Shown here in pieces: positions 26,307 through 34,902 of a DNA stretch of 64,000 nt (positions within the stretch are counted from its first letter, which is position 1; each line of letters begins with the position of its first letter). The DNA comes from Thalassobacillus devorans. Lineage in GTDB: Bacteria; Bacillota; Bacilli; Bacillales; Halobacillaceae. The stretch lies in NCBI RefSeq assembly GCF_011761345.1, contig NZ_JAASRY010000002.1, forward strand, positions 186,001-250,000. Direction: 5' to 3'. Made by a program: the position numbers and the translations under genes. The notes below the pieces were generated by a model. That model was given only the letters and a program-made list of their open reading frames with translations. It was not told where the DNA came from and did not search any database.

Positions 26307-27689
26307 CTAAACATTTTGTCGATAAGTTGTTACTTTAGCGGAAGCAGGTTCTACCTCATATTTTCTTCCGGTTCGTGAGACCTTTTTCCAATCCCTGTTA
26401 AAAAAATAAGCGACACTGCCATACATAACGAAATACATGGTGACAAAGCGGTGAATAAACACGTCATATACAACAGTATTGAATAAGCGTAATCGATCTC
26501 CTTTCTCAAATGTAAATCCATACCGTTTCACCTGTACGATTGCCAGCAGGTTATAGATGAAATTAAACAAAAATATATAGGATAAATAGACAATGATGAA
26601 CCCTAAGAAAACAAAAGCGATATTCAAAAATGCGCTCGCTACGAAGAACCCTGCGGTAATATAGGCAGCGACAATGCCGACAAAAAAAGATTCAATGATG
26701 TAAAAAAAAGAAACAGCTTTCGTCAAAACTGTCTTACTTAAAAAGGATCGGAAGTGAACCAGACAGTCCATATAGGACTTTTGCCAGCGGATTCGTTGTT
26801 TAAATAAATCCTTCCATGTTTCAGGTAACTCGGTATAACTGATAGCCTCCGTTATCAGGAGGATTTTTTTATCTTTCTGTTTTGCAATATACCGGTGGAT
26901 TTTCAATGTTATATCGATATCCTCTCCAACAGAAGAGCGATACCCTCCAACATCAAGCAGCATTTTTTTTGAAAAAATGCCAAAAGCGCCCGAGATAATA
27001 GCTAAGGCTTGAAACCGTGCAAGCGATAGCTTCGTTACATAAAATGCTTTCATAAAATCAAGCATTTGCACACGTACCAACATTTTGGTTCCGGCAAGTG
27101 ATAAATTCTTTAATGGGTTACTGGTTTTAGTTTGCAATACATGAACCATACCGCCTGCAGCTACAACCTCCGGGTTAGCGAATTTTTCATTTATTACTTT
27201 TAGCGAAGGGGCGGTGAGAACGGTATCTGCATCCAATGTAACAACTAACTCTTTGGAAGCGTACTCTATTCCTGCATTCAAAGCATCTGCCTTACCCCCG
27301 TTCATTTTATCGATTACATAAATATTCGGGTATAGACTTGATTGATACACCTTGTTTACATTGTTGTGCGGCAGTTTTTCAATCGGGATTTTTGCAGAGG
27401 GCTTCAAATGTAAGTGCCGGTGCAAAATGGAAAAGGTCTCATCGGTCGATCCATCATTGATGTAGACCACTTCAAAGTTCTCATACGCCAAAGACTTCAT
27501 ACTATGAACGGATGTTTCGATGATTCCGGCCTCATTATAGGAAGGAACCAGGATACTGATGCCTTTTTCGGATGATGGAGAATGTGTAACCAGCTCATCC
27601 TCTTCCCGAAACCAGGGCAGACAGTGAAGCAAGTGAAGTAGTGGGAAGAATAGACATAAACCAAAAAATATTGTTAAAAATAGTTCCAA
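26307..27689 (-). CDS. Membrane GT2 glycosyltransferase (PgaC/IcaA- or hyaluronan-synthase-like)
   Basis: This 460-residue processive-type GT2 has an N-terminal helix, a cytosolic catalytic domain and four or five C-terminal helices (from about residue 310). Catalytic features are ILVPSYNEAG, INDGSTDET, TLDADT (DxD), GEDIDITLK and QRIRW (QxxRW). Such enzymes polymerise and export beta-linked sugars, for example poly-N-acetylglucosamine. No IcaB-type deacetylase or partner subunit is visible, so the polymer is uncertain. The start is TTG, with GAGGAGG 8 nt upstream. It leads a minus-strand group with an LCP protein and an amidase, divergent from EPS cluster 1. Confidence 0.85.
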   Translation of the reverse strand: MELFLTIFFGLCLFFPLLHLLHCLPWFREEDELVTHSPSSEKGISILVPSYNEAGIIETSVHSMKSLAYENFEVVYINDGSTDETFSILHRHLHLKPSAKIPIEKLPHNNVNKVYQSSLYPNIYVIDKMNGGKADALNAGIEYASKELVVTLDADTVLTAPSLKVINEKFANPEVVAAGGMVHVLQTKTSNPLKNLSLAGTKMLVRVQMLDFMKAFYVTKLSLARFQALAIISGAFGIFSKKMLLDVGGYRSSVGEDIDITLKIHRYIAKQKDKKILLITEAISYTELPETWKDLFKQRIRWQKSYMDCLVHFRSFLSKTVLTKAVSFFYIIESFFVGIVAAYITAGFFVASAFLNIAFVFLGFIIVYLSYIFLFNFIYNLLAIVQVKRYGFTFEKGDRLRLFNTVVYDVFIHRFVTMYFVMYGSVAYFFNRDWKKVSRTGRKYEVEPASAKVTTYRQNV

Positions 27690-28096
27690 GTATAAAGCCT
27701 CCTCTATTAATGGATTTCACTAACATATTCAAGTCAGCTGATAACTTTTACAAGAGGAATCGGCTAAAATCTAACGGATGGACTAGCAAAATAGGAAGGA
27801 TGAAATATGTCGAAAATAACCAGATATGCCGATGGTATTGTAATATTTTAACAAGAACGCATATTTTCATGGATACTATAAGTGATTAAAAGGTTAGTAG
27901 GGTTTTTATTAAAATAGGGGTCTATTCGGGGAGAATGAATCGTCAGGCTGCTTAATTAGGAAAATATTATTTACTATTTAGCTTGTTATGACGATAATTG
28001 TTATGGGAGGTATGCTACTAATTTATTACATTGCTATGTAAAATGTATCAGATTAGAGGAATATTAGAAAAAATCACAAATTTAACCAGTAGTATG
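27690..28096. other. Divergent intergenic region between the GT2 gene and EPS cluster 1
   Basis: AT-rich with no credible gene. It must carry promoters for both directions, but only the rightward extended -10 at 28097 is clear. A short frame near 27800 has its purine-rich site touching the ATG and is not credible. Confidence 0.6.
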
Positions 28097-28105
28097 TGCT
28101 ATAAT
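28097..28105 (+). promoter_or_regulatory. Extended -10 promoter of EPS cluster 1
   Basis: TGCTATAAT is a perfect extended -10 (TGn-TATAAT), 48 nt before the CapA-like start. No good -35 is seen, which extended -10 promoters tolerate. Closely related TGCTATAMT motifs occur at 29847, 30881 and 48967. Confidence 0.6.
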
Positions 28106-28152
28106 GTGACTAGTTTTTGCAAAAGTCAACAAAGATACTTGGAGGGACATGC

Positions 28153-28929
28153 ATGGAAGAAACAATTTCACTGAAGGAGATTGCGCAGGTATTAAAGAAG
28201 CGCTTCTGGCTGATTCTATCAACAGCAGTAGCGGCAGTAGCCATCGCCGCCTTGCTTAGTTACTATTTCCTAACGCCTACTTATGAAGCCACTACGCAAT
28301 TCATTGTAAATACAAGTCAGTCACAGGAAGAATCCGAGTTTGACGTGAATGATATCCGAACCGGTGTTGAACTAATCAATACATATAATGTAGTCATCAA
28401 AAGTCCGGCTATTCTGGATGATGTAATATCTGAATTAGAGTTAAATAGGTCGGCAGATAATCTGCGTCAGAGTCTGAATATATCAAGTGAGCAGAATTCA
28501 CAGGTTGTAACGGTCACGGTAACCGATACGAATCAAAATCGTGCTGCCATGGTTGCCAATACAACGGTCGAGGTTTTCAAGGAAAAAATCCAGGATTATA
28601 TGAATGTGGATAACGTCAATATATTATCCGAGGCTCAACCTGTAGATAATCCCGTACCAGTAAGTCCCAAGCCATTGCTGAATATGGCGATTGCCTTAGT
28701 TCTTGGACTGATGGTAGGTGTCGGAATAGCATTCTTGCTAGAGTACCTGGATAATACCATCAAGGCTGAAAAAGATATTGAAGACAAGCTTGGCTTACCT
28801 GTTTTAGGTATCATTACTCACATTAGTGAAGACGAAATTGTGAAGTCAGCGGAAGCGGCTAATGCCACTTCGCTACGTACGAAGGGAGGAGAGAGACGCT
28901 ATGCGACGAAGCAAAAAGAAACTGTCTAA
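28153..28929 (+). CDS. Polysaccharide co-polymerase / BY-kinase activator (Wzz/CapA family)
   Basis: The 258-residue protein has two membrane helices (about 20-42 and 175-197) around an extracellular Wzz domain, with the proline-rich PVDNPVPVSPKPLLN just before the second helix. In Firmicutes this protein activates the separate tyrosine kinase through its cytosolic C-terminus and sets chain length in Wzy-dependent export. ATG at 28153 is chosen because TTGGAGGG lies just upstream. It overlaps the kinase gene by 29 nt. It is the only Wzz-type gene in the window although two Wzx/Wzy clusters follow. Confidence 0.9.
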   Translation: MEETISLKEIAQVLKKRFWLILSTAVAAVAIAALLSYYFLTPTYEATTQFIVNTSQSQEESEFDVNDIRTGVELINTYNVVIKSPAILDDVISELELNRSADNLRQSLNISSEQNSQVVTVTVTDTNQNRAAMVANTTVEVFKEKIQDYMNVDNVNILSEAQPVDNPVPVSPKPLLNMAIALVLGLMVGVGIAFLLEYLDNTIKAEKDIEDKLGLPVLGIITHISEDEIVKSAEAANATSLRTKGGERRYATKQKETV

Positions 28930-29596
28930 TAAAAAAGCCCGTACGCTGATTGCTAAAATGAATCCCCGCTCTCCGATCTCGGAACAATATCGGACGATAC
29001 GGACAAACTTACAATTCGCATCTGTCGATCAGGAACTTCGTACGATGATGGTAACATCTGCAGGACCCGCTGAGGGAAAGTCACTAACCGTCTCCAATCT
29101 GGCAGTAACTTTCGCACAGCAGGATAAAAAGGTGCTGTTAGTTGATGCGGATATGCGGAAGCCGACCTTGCATTATACGTTCCGGCTGGATAATAGCCGT
29201 GGGCTCAGCAGTGTATTAATTGGAGATAAGCTTATGCATGAGGTTGTTCAACAAAGTGATTTAGATAACCTGGATTTAATGTCATCAGGACCAATTCCTC
29301 CCAACCCGTCCGAGTTACTCGGCTCCCGGGCAATGGAAAACTTCCTGCAAGCGGCTAAACAATCGTATGATGTGGTGATATTCGATACTGCTCCCGTGCT
29401 GGCAGTAACGGATGGGCAAATTCTATCAAATATATGTGATGGGGTATTGCTTGTGACCCGAAGTAAACAGACAGAAATCGATGCGGGCAAAAAAGCAGTG
29501 GATTTGCTACAACAGGTGAATGCCAATGTACTTGGTGCCGTTCTAAATGATGTCGAACAGAAAAAATCAAATTATTATTATTACTATGGATCATAG
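28901..29596 (+). CDS. Bacterial tyrosine kinase (CapB/CpsD/YwqD family)
   Basis: BY-kinases autophosphorylate on a C-terminal tyrosine cluster and regulate polysaccharide assembly. Walker A is SAGPAEGKS (K60), Walker A' is VLLVDADMRKPT (81-84) and Walker B is VIFDTAP. The tail KKSNYYYYYGS holds five consecutive tyrosines (225-229). The start ATG at 28901 follows GGGAGGAG; the frame is open further upstream inside the partner gene. It pairs with the CapA-like protein and should be dephosphorylated by the PHP phosphatases at 29933 and 49028. Known targets of such kinases include UDP-glucose dehydrogenase and initiating sugar transferases, both encoded downstream. Confidence 0.93.
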   Translation: MRRSKKKLSNKKARTLIAKMNPRSPISEQYRTIRTNLQFASVDQELRTMMVTSAGPAEGKSLTVSNLAVTFAQQDKKVLLVDADMRKPTLHYTFRLDNSRGLSSVLIGDKLMHEVVQQSDLDNLDLMSSGPIPPNPSELLGSRAMENFLQAAKQSYDVVIFDTAPVLAVTDGQILSNICDGVLLVTRSKQTEIDAGKKAVDLLQQVNANVLGAVLNDVEQKKSNYYYYYGS

Positions 29597-29601
29597 AAAA
29601 T

Positions 29602-29630
29602 GCTCTCTGCGAAAGCGGAGGGCTTTTTTT
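29602..29630 (+). terminator. Intrinsic terminator after the tyrosine kinase
   Basis: The stem GCTCTCTGC / GCGGAGGGC, with a GAAA tetraloop and G-T pairs, is followed by a run of at least seven T. This makes the kinase pair a separate transcription unit. Confidence 0.85.
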
Positions 29631-29744
29631 TATTGGCTAGGAAATTATAAAATTTTCTTTTGTGGGTAACTTTGAGTGGTGGATCGCTTCCGGTTCCAGC
29701 GATTATCCCCTCGAGGTCTTAAGTCAAGTCTTTCTGTGATTAGA

Positions 29745-29790
29745 AAAACCTGGTTTATCGCCATAAGTACTTGGCGACAAACCAGGTTTT
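29745..29790. terminator. Long hairpin upstream of the first phosphatase gene
   Basis: Arms of 19 nt (29745-29763 and 29772-29790) pair with one mismatch around an 8-nt loop. The left arm begins AAAACCTGGTTT and the right arm ends AAACCAGGTTTT, so it could act as a terminator in either direction. It stands just upstream of the promoter at 29847, as the hairpin at 48923 does for the second phosphatase gene. Confidence 0.6.
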
Positions 29791-29846
29791 CCTAAAGATA
29801 TAGTCATGTTTCGACAAAACTTCCTAAATACAAGCAATTATGTATT

Positions 29847-29855
29847 TGCTATACT
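29847..29855 (+). promoter_or_regulatory. Extended -10 promoter of the first YwqE-like gene
   Basis: TGCTATACT, followed by AG, is an extended -10. The 11-mer TGCTATACTAG recurs exactly at 48967 before the paralogous gene. The -35 is poor. Confidence 0.55.
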
Positions 29856-29932
29856 AGTTTAAAGTAATTTTTTGGTAGATACATAGGATAAAACGGATGG
29901 GAAATAGTCTGAAAATCACAGGGGGTCAAGTG

Positions 29933-30700
29933 ATGATAGATATTCACAGTCATCTATTACCAGGAGTAGATGATGGGGCACAAACGTTGGAAGATAGTTT
30001 AGCAATGGCAAGGGAAGCTGTTAGTCAGGGGATTGATACGATCGTAGCAACTCCGCACCATCGAAACGGGAAGTATACAAACCCAAGGTTGAATGTGTTG
30101 TATCTGGTGCAGGAGCTCAATTTTGAATTGGAGCGTGCGGAAATTCCGCTGACCGTTCTTCCGGGGCAGGAGGTACGGATTCACGGGGATATGATTGAAG
30201 AATTAAAAGAGGAAGTGATCACCCCAATCAATATTGACAGCGGATATATATTCGTCGAGCTGCCAAATGACCAGGTGCCGAATTATACGATATCCATGTT
30301 ATTTGAATTGCAACGGGCCGGTTATATACCAATTATTGTACATCCGGAAAGGAATAAAAAATTCATCGAGGACCCGAACTTGCTGTACCAGTTTGTGAAA
30401 AGTGGTGCCTACACCCAGGTGACAGCCGGAAGCGTTGCAGGGAAATTTGGTAAATCCGTACAGAAATTCTCACATCAGCTAATTGAGGCAAACCTCACTC
30501 ATGTAATCGCTTCGGATGCCCATGATACAAAAAGAAGAGGCTTTTTTATGAAAGAAGCAATGAGAGAAATCAAGAAAAAATACGGTGCAAGTTATGTATA
30601 CCATTTTACGGAAAATGCCTATTACATTATAAATGGTCAGGTGGTTGCTGCTGATCCGCCAGAACGAATCAAGCAGAAGAAGTTTCTGAAGATATTTTAA
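29933..30700 (+). CDS. PHP-family tyrosine-protein phosphatase (YwqE/CapC/CpsB), copy 1
   Basis: These Mn-dependent PHP phosphatases remove phosphate from BY-kinases. Metal-binding motifs are MIDIHSHLLPGVDDG, ATPHHRNG, GQEVRIHGD, VHPERNKK and ASDAHDT. The 255-residue length is normal. ATG at 29933 (or the adjoining GTG at 29930) is preferred because CAGGGGGTC precedes it and the family starts with MIDIH. It has its own promoter and lies 336 nt after the kinase. A very similar 255-residue copy is encoded at 49028-49795. Confidence 0.92.
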   Translation: MIDIHSHLLPGVDDGAQTLEDSLAMAREAVSQGIDTIVATPHHRNGKYTNPRLNVLYLVQELNFELERAEIPLTVLPGQEVRIHGDMIEELKEEVITPINIDSGYIFVELPNDQVPNYTISMLFELQRAGYIPIIVHPERNKKFIEDPNLLYQFVKSGAYTQVTAGSVAGKFGKSVQKFSHQLIEANLTHVIASDAHDTKRRGFFMKEAMREIKKKYGASYVYHFTENAYYIINGQVVAADPPERIKQKKFLKIF

Positions 30701-30725
30701 TTATTTTTATATAAAATAAGAAGGA

Positions 30726-30763
30726 TTTCCTGTTAATCGATGAATTTAGTGATTAACAGGAAA
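30726..30763. terminator. Hairpin after the first phosphatase gene
   Basis: A perfect 13-bp stem, TTTCCTGTTAATC / GATTAACAGGAAA, has a 12-nt loop and lies 25 nt after the stop. The T tract is weak (GTTTAC), so termination may be partial. Confidence 0.55.
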
Positions 30764-30880
30764 GTTTACAACAAACAATAAAAATACGTGATTCCAACAA
30801 TATTTATGGGGGTTTTAAATATAGATAGATATAAATTTCCTTATAAATTTCCATAATTTACTTCAAAAGGAGGAAAAATA

Positions 30881-30889
30881 TGCTATAAT
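30881..30889 (+). promoter_or_regulatory. Extended -10 promoter upstream of galU and the main EPS operon
   Basis: TGCTATAAT again matches the extended -10 consensus. If used, it gives a leader of about 355 nt before galU. The overlapping AAAGGAGGAAAAATATGCTATAA also reads as a Shine-Dalgarno, ATG, one codon and a stop. Confidence 0.5.
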
Positions 30890-30895
30890 ACCGAT

Positions 30896-31252
30896 AGTTG
30901 CATTACAGATATGTGTTTTATTGCTTAACGGACTGTTTAAGCGAATTTATATTTTCAATTGTGTAAGTCACATCTAAAGAAAAAAATCAGACGAAATTAG
31001 TTCACTTCTTAGACTGATTTTAACTATCTAATATTTACATATTTGTCCAGAAAACGTCTGGAAACTACTAAAGTTATACTTATGAAAGATCTATTAGTTT
31101 GGATTAAATATATATCTAAATGAACTATGGACTCATCCATGGTTTATTATTTTGTGGAAAATACGAAATTTGTTGCAGATGAGCAAATGCTGACAGTCAA
31201 ACCGGCGGAAACTGTGAAAAAGGAATTCTCGGATATTCAAGGGGGAGTTTAA
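30896..31252 (+). other. Long structured leader before galU
   Basis: About 350 nt with no gene of normal size. Possible hairpins include GCTTAA / TTAAGC near 30923-30942, AAAATCAGAC / GACTGATTTT near 30984-31021 with a trailing T-rich segment, and CCAGA / TCTGG near 31052. The second resembles an intrinsic terminator inside the leader, so attenuation or processive antitermination of the long EPS operon is possible. No known riboswitch was recognised. Confidence 0.4.
31127..31252 (+). CDS. Possible 41-codon small ORF or 3' gene remnant before galU
   Basis: An ATG at 31127 opens 41 codons ending directly at the galU start (TAA then GTG). Its composition (for example MLTVKPAETVKKEFSDIQGG) looks protein-like. 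No ribosome-binding site precedes it and it is not recognised. It may be the relic of a lost gene, or chance. Confidence 0.2.
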   Translation: MDSSMVYYFVENTKFVADEQMLTVKPAETVKKEFSDIQGGV

Positions 31253-32131
31253 GTGAAAAAAGTTAGAAAAGCGATCATTCCAGCAGCGGGGTTGGGGACA
31301 CGTTTTTTACCAGCAACTAAAGCTATGCCAAAAGAAATGCTTCCTATAGTTGATAAACCAACGATTCAATACATAGTAGAGGAAGCGATAGCGTCAGGTA
31401 TTGAAGATATCATCATTGTTACTGGAAAAGGCAAACGTGCGATTGAAGATCACTTTGATAATAACTTTGAATTAGAAGATAGCTTGATGAAAAAGGAAAA
31501 GTTTGAGCTACTCGATAAGGTGAAAGAAACTTCAAACGTAGATATTCATTACATAAGACAAAAAGAACCTAAAGGTCTGGGGCATGCAGTCTGGTGCGCA
31601 CGTAATTTTATTGGGGATGAACCATTTGCTGTATTACTTGGTGACGACATAGTAGAAGCAGAAAAACCGTGTCTGAAACAGTTAATTGAACAGTATGAAC
31701 AAACAGGGGCATCAGTAATTGGCGTGCAACAAGTTTTAGATGAGGAAACTCATCGTTACGGGATAATTGACCCAATTACTATTGAGGGCCGCCGATACCA
31801 GGTCAACAATTTTGTTGAAAAACCTATAAGAGGAACAGCTCCTTCTAATTTGGCAATTATGGGACGGTATGTTTTAAATCCAGAGATCTTCCATTTTCTT
31901 AATCAGCAAAAGGCTGGTGCTGGGGGAGAAATCCAGTTAACTGATGCAATTCAAGGATTGAATCAGCTCCAGAATGTTTATGCCTATGATTTTAAAGGTT
32001 CACGATATGATGTAGGGGAAAAATTTGGTTTTATAAAAACAACTATAGAATTTGCATTAAAAAATGATGAGATTGGTCAAGATGTTTACGATTTGATTCA
32101 CAAATTAACTAGTGAGCGTGTAACTAACTAA
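31253..32131 (+). CDS. galU: UTP-glucose-1-phosphate uridylyltransferase
   Basis: GalU makes UDP-glucose from UTP and glucose-1-phosphate. The N-terminal nucleotide-binding motif [27 protein letters not shown] is complete, with [25 protein letters not shown] and GEIQLTDAI following. The length of 292 residues is normal. It starts with GTG after CAAGGGGGAG. UDP-glucose feeds the dehydrogenase encoded 24 nt downstream. Confidence 0.95.
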   Translation: MKKVRKAIIPAAGLGTRFLPATKAMPKEMLPIVDKPTIQYIVEEAIASGIEDIIIVTGKGKRAIEDHFDNNFELEDSLMKKEKFELLDKVKETSNVDIHYIRQKEPKGLGHAVWCARNFIGDEPFAVLLGDDIVEAEKPCLKQLIEQYEQTGASVIGVQQVLDEETHRYGIIDPITIEGRRYQVNNFVEKPIRGTAPSNLAIMGRYVLNPEIFHFLNQQKAGAGGEIQLTDAIQGLNQLQNVYAYDFKGSRYDVGEKFGFIKTTIEFALKNDEIGQDVYDLIHKLTSERVTN

Positions 32132-32155
32132 GAAAACATGAGGTGAAGGCATTTT

Positions 32156-33481
32156 ATGAATATTGCTGTAGTTGGAACTGGATATGTGGGTTTAGTTACA
32201 GGAGTGACTTTATCAGATATTGGACACAATGTCACTTGTATTGATATTGATAAAGAAAAAGTAGAAATAATGAAAAAAGGGACATCACCACTATATGAAC
32301 CAGGGTTAAGTGAATTAATGAATAAAAACATTAAACAATCTCGTCTCTTCTTTACAACTAATCATGCAGAAGGTTTCGCGAATGCTGAGGTAATATATAT
32401 AGCCGTAGGAACTCCGGAGAATGAAGATGGTTCAGCAAACTTAGCATACGTAGAACAAGTCGCTAAAGACATTGCACAATATGTTGTACAGGATTTAATC
32501 GTAGTGACAAAAAGCACTGTACCAGTAGGAACAAATCATAAAATTAAGACCATAATTACTGAAAATCTAGTGAATAATATAAAGTTTGAAGTGGTCTCAA
32601 ATCCCGAATTCCTAAAAGAAGGTTCAGCTATAAAGGATTCTTTTGAAGGAGATCGCATTGTAATTGGTGCAGATAGCTCGGAGGCTTCTGCAATAATAGA
32701 AAAAATTAACCAACCATTCGGTGTCCCGGTATTTCGAACGGATGTTAGAAGTGCTGAAATGATTAAGTATGCATCTAATGCTTTTCTAGCAACAAAAATC
32801 AGTTTTATAAATGAAATATCTAATATTTGTGATCGTGTTGAAGCCAACGTGGAGGACGTTGCAAAGGGTATGGGGATGGATAAGCGTATAGGTCCTGATT
32901 TTTTGAAAGCGGGATTAGGTTATGGAGGTTCGTGTTTTCCGAAAGATACAAAAGCATTAATTCAAATAGCCGGAAATGTGCATTATGATTTTCAATTACT
33001 AAAAGGTGTAGTAAATGTAAATCGGAAGCAACAGCGTATGATAATTGAAAAGTTATTAGAAAGAATGCCTGATATTAAAGGAAAAAGGATTGCTGTTTTA
33101 GGGTTATCTTTTAAACCGAATACTGATGATATGCGGGAGGCTGCATCAATAGTGGTGACTAATAGCTTAATTGATAGAGGTGCAGAAGTAATTGCTTATG
33201 ACCCAATTGCTATGAATAATGCAAAAAAGATACTCGCTCCTGAAGTAGAATATTCTACAAGTGTCAAAGGAGCTATAAACGAAAGTGATGCTGTTTTGAT
33301 ATTAACTGAATGGGACGAGATCAAGGATATTGATCTTAACTTTTTTTCTGAAATGAAATATCCTCTAGTAGTAGATGGGCGAAATTGTTTTGACCTAGAA
33401 ACAATGAGAGAACATCATATAGAATATCATTCTGTTGGTCGTCCATCTATTTCTTGCCAGTTTGAAAAAACGTATGCGTAA
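32156..33481 (+). CDS. UDP-glucose 6-dehydrogenase
   Basis: This 441-residue nucleotide-sugar dehydrogenase converts UDP-glucose to UDP-glucuronate with two NAD. The N-terminal Rossmann motif is VVGTGYVGLVTG. The catalytic cysteine lies in GYGGSCFPKD, and GLSFKPNTDDMREA belongs to the C-terminal UDP-binding domain. Placement after galU supports UDP-glucose over GDP-mannose or UDP-ManNAc as substrate. Homologues (TuaD, Ugd) are substrates of BY-kinases. UDP-GlcA would supply an acidic sugar for polymer 1. Confidence 0.9.
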   Translation: MNIAVVGTGYVGLVTGVTLSDIGHNVTCIDIDKEKVEIMKKGTSPLYEPGLSELMNKNIKQSRLFFTTNHAEGFANAEVIYIAVGTPENEDGSANLAYVEQVAKDIAQYVVQDLIVVTKSTVPVGTNHKIKTIITENLVNNIKFEVVSNPEFLKEGSAIKDSFEGDRIVIGADSSEASAIIEKINQPFGVPVFRTDVRSAEMIKYASNAFLATKISFINEISNICDRVEANVEDVAKGMGMDKRIGPDFLKAGLGYGGSCFPKDTKALIQIAGNVHYDFQLLKGVVNVNRKQQRMIIEKLLERMPDIKGKRIAVLGLSFKPNTDDMREAASIVVTNSLIDRGAEVIAYDPIAMNNAKKILAPEVEYSTSVKGAINESDAVLILTEWDEIKDIDLNFFSEMKYPLVVDGRNCFDLETMREHHIEYHSVGRPSISCQFEKTYA

Positions 33482-33506
33482 TAATCATAGAGAGTAGGTG
33501 AAATAA

Positions 33507-34196
33507 TTGTCGCAGGTCAATACAAAAGAACGGCCGCTTGTCAGAGATCATACGCAAAGCCCTTTTAAGAGAGTCTCAAAAAATGATAGTTTTTCATACT
33601 TATTTACTAAACGGTTGCTAGATATTATTGGAGCGATTTTTGGAATTATTATTTTAAGTCCACTTTATTTGTTAGTGGGGGTATTAATAAAAGTTGAAGA
33701 TTTTAAAGGACCTATCTTCTTCAGCCAGACACGCGTTGGTAGAAATGGAGAAGTATTTAAAATGTATAAATTTCGCTCAATGGTGGCTAATGCTGAAGAA
33801 TTAAAAGCTAAACTAATTGAAAGAAATGAAGCAACTGGCCCTGTATTTAAAATAAAAGAAGACCCTAGAATAACTAAAGTAGGTAGGTTTATAAGAAAAA
33901 CCAGCATTGATGAACTTCCTCAACTATTTAACGTCTTAAAAGGAGACATGAGTCTTGTAGGTCCACGACCACCTCTACCGGAAGAAGTTAACCAATATAA
34001 TAATTATGAAAAGCAGCGTTTAACTGTAACACCTGGTTTAACATGTTATTGGCAAGTTAGCGGAAGAAGTAATATTAGTTTTCAAGAATGGATAAGACTA
34101 GATTTAAAATATATTGAAGAAAGAAATGTAATAGTAGACATTAAGCTTATAGTTAAAACAGTACTTGTGCTATTTGGTTCTAAAGATGCTTACTAA
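33507..34196 (+). CDS. Initiating undecaprenyl-phosphate sugar phosphotransferase, cluster 1
   Basis: The 229-residue polyprenyl-phosphate sugar-1-P transferase starts repeat-unit assembly on the inner membrane face. A hydrophobic segment (about residues 31-55) precedes the conserved catalytic block with [42 protein letters not shown] and TPGLTCYWQVSGR. It lacks the multi-helix N-terminus of WbaP-type enzymes and so is a short monotopic form. Translation starts at TTG after GTAGGTG. The donor sugar cannot be read from sequence; UDP-glucose or UDP-galactose is plausible beside galU. Confidence 0.88.
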   Translation: MSQVNTKERPLVRDHTQSPFKRVSKNDSFSYLFTKRLLDIIGAIFGIIILSPLYLLVGVLIKVEDFKGPIFFSQTRVGRNGEVFKMYKFRSMVANAEELKAKLIERNEATGPVFKIKEDPRITKVGRFIRKTSIDELPQLFNVLKGDMSLVGPRPPLPEEVNQYNNYEKQRLTVTPGLTCYWQVSGRSNISFQEWIRLDLKYIEERNVIVDIKLIVKTVLVLFGSKDAY

Positions 34197-34215
34197 GTTT
34201 GAATAGGTGGTTTTT

Positions 34216-34902
34216 ATGAAATATATTTGTATCATCCCTGCTAGAGGTGGATCAAAAGGTGTACCAAAGAAGAATATTAAAGAAATCAATAACAAACCAT
34301 TAATTGCCTGGAGTATTGAACAAGCCCTAGATACTGAGAAAGTTGATAGAGTAGTGGTTTCTACTGATAGTGGAGAAATTGCGGAAATAGCTGAGAGGCA
34401 TGGCGCAGAGGTTCCATTTCTTAGGCCGGAAGAATTAGCGGAAGATACTACCGCTACGGAACCTGCCTTGATTAATATGGTAGAAACTCTTAGGGAGCAA
34501 GAGGGTTCTACATACGATGCTGTTATTTTACTTCAACCTACTTCACCCGTTAGAAAAAAACATAGTTTAAAAAAAGCGATTGACCAATTTGAACGTGAGG
34601 GGACAGATTCTTTATTAAGCGTAACAGAGAATCATCATTTCTTTTGGGAAAATCCTGAAAACCCTAGAGCCCTTTACGATTATCAAAATCGACCTAGAAG
34701 ACAAGATATTAAAGATGAAGATAGAACCTATCGAGAAAATGGGTCTATTTATATAAGTAAGAGTGGTGTACTCTTAAACCAAAGAAATCGACTTGGTGGA
34801 AAAATTTCCATGTTTAAAATGAGTGAAGAAGAGAGTTATGAAATAGATTCTTTTGTGGACTTTAAAGTAGTAGAGGTATTATTAAAGGAGTTTAATAAGT
34901 AA
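34216..34902 (+). CDS. neuA: Acylneuraminate cytidylyltransferase (CMP-nonulosonate synthetase)
   Basis: NeuA activates sialic acid or a related nonulosonic acid with CTP. The nucleotide-binding signature [18 protein letters not shown] is complete, with [29 protein letters not shown] and EIDSFVDF as in the family. The length of 228 residues is normal. ATG at 34216 is chosen because AGGTGG precedes it. The stop overlaps the next start (TAATG), coupling it to the NeuB fusion. Whether the sugar is Neu5Ac, legionaminate or another acid is not decided. Confidence 0.9.
   Translation: MKYICIIPARGGSKGVPKKNIKEINNKPLIAWSIEQALDTEKVDRVVVSTDSGEIAEIAERHGAEVPFLRPEELAEDTTATEPALINMVETLREQEGSTYDAVILLQPTSPVRKKHSLKKAIDQFEREGTDSLLSVTENHHFFWENPENPRALYDYQNRPRRQDIKDEDRTYRENGSIYISKSGVLLNQRNRLGGKISMFKMSEEESYEIDSFVDFKVVEVLLKEFNK

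Noticed and set aside
26307..27689. Assigning the membrane GT2 as IcaA/PgaC with poly-N-acetylglucosamine as product
   Set aside because: Catalytic motifs fit several synthases, and no deacetylase or accessory subunit is present to decide.
27800..27889. Small frame in the gap between the GT2 gene and EPS cluster 1
   Set aside because: The purine-rich site touches the start codon, composition is not protein-like and there is no recognisable similarity.
29680..29740. Possible riboswitch or T-box between the kinase and phosphatase genes
   Set aside because: Only a 6-bp stem (ATCGCT/AGCGAT) is visible and no T-box or riboswitch consensus is present.
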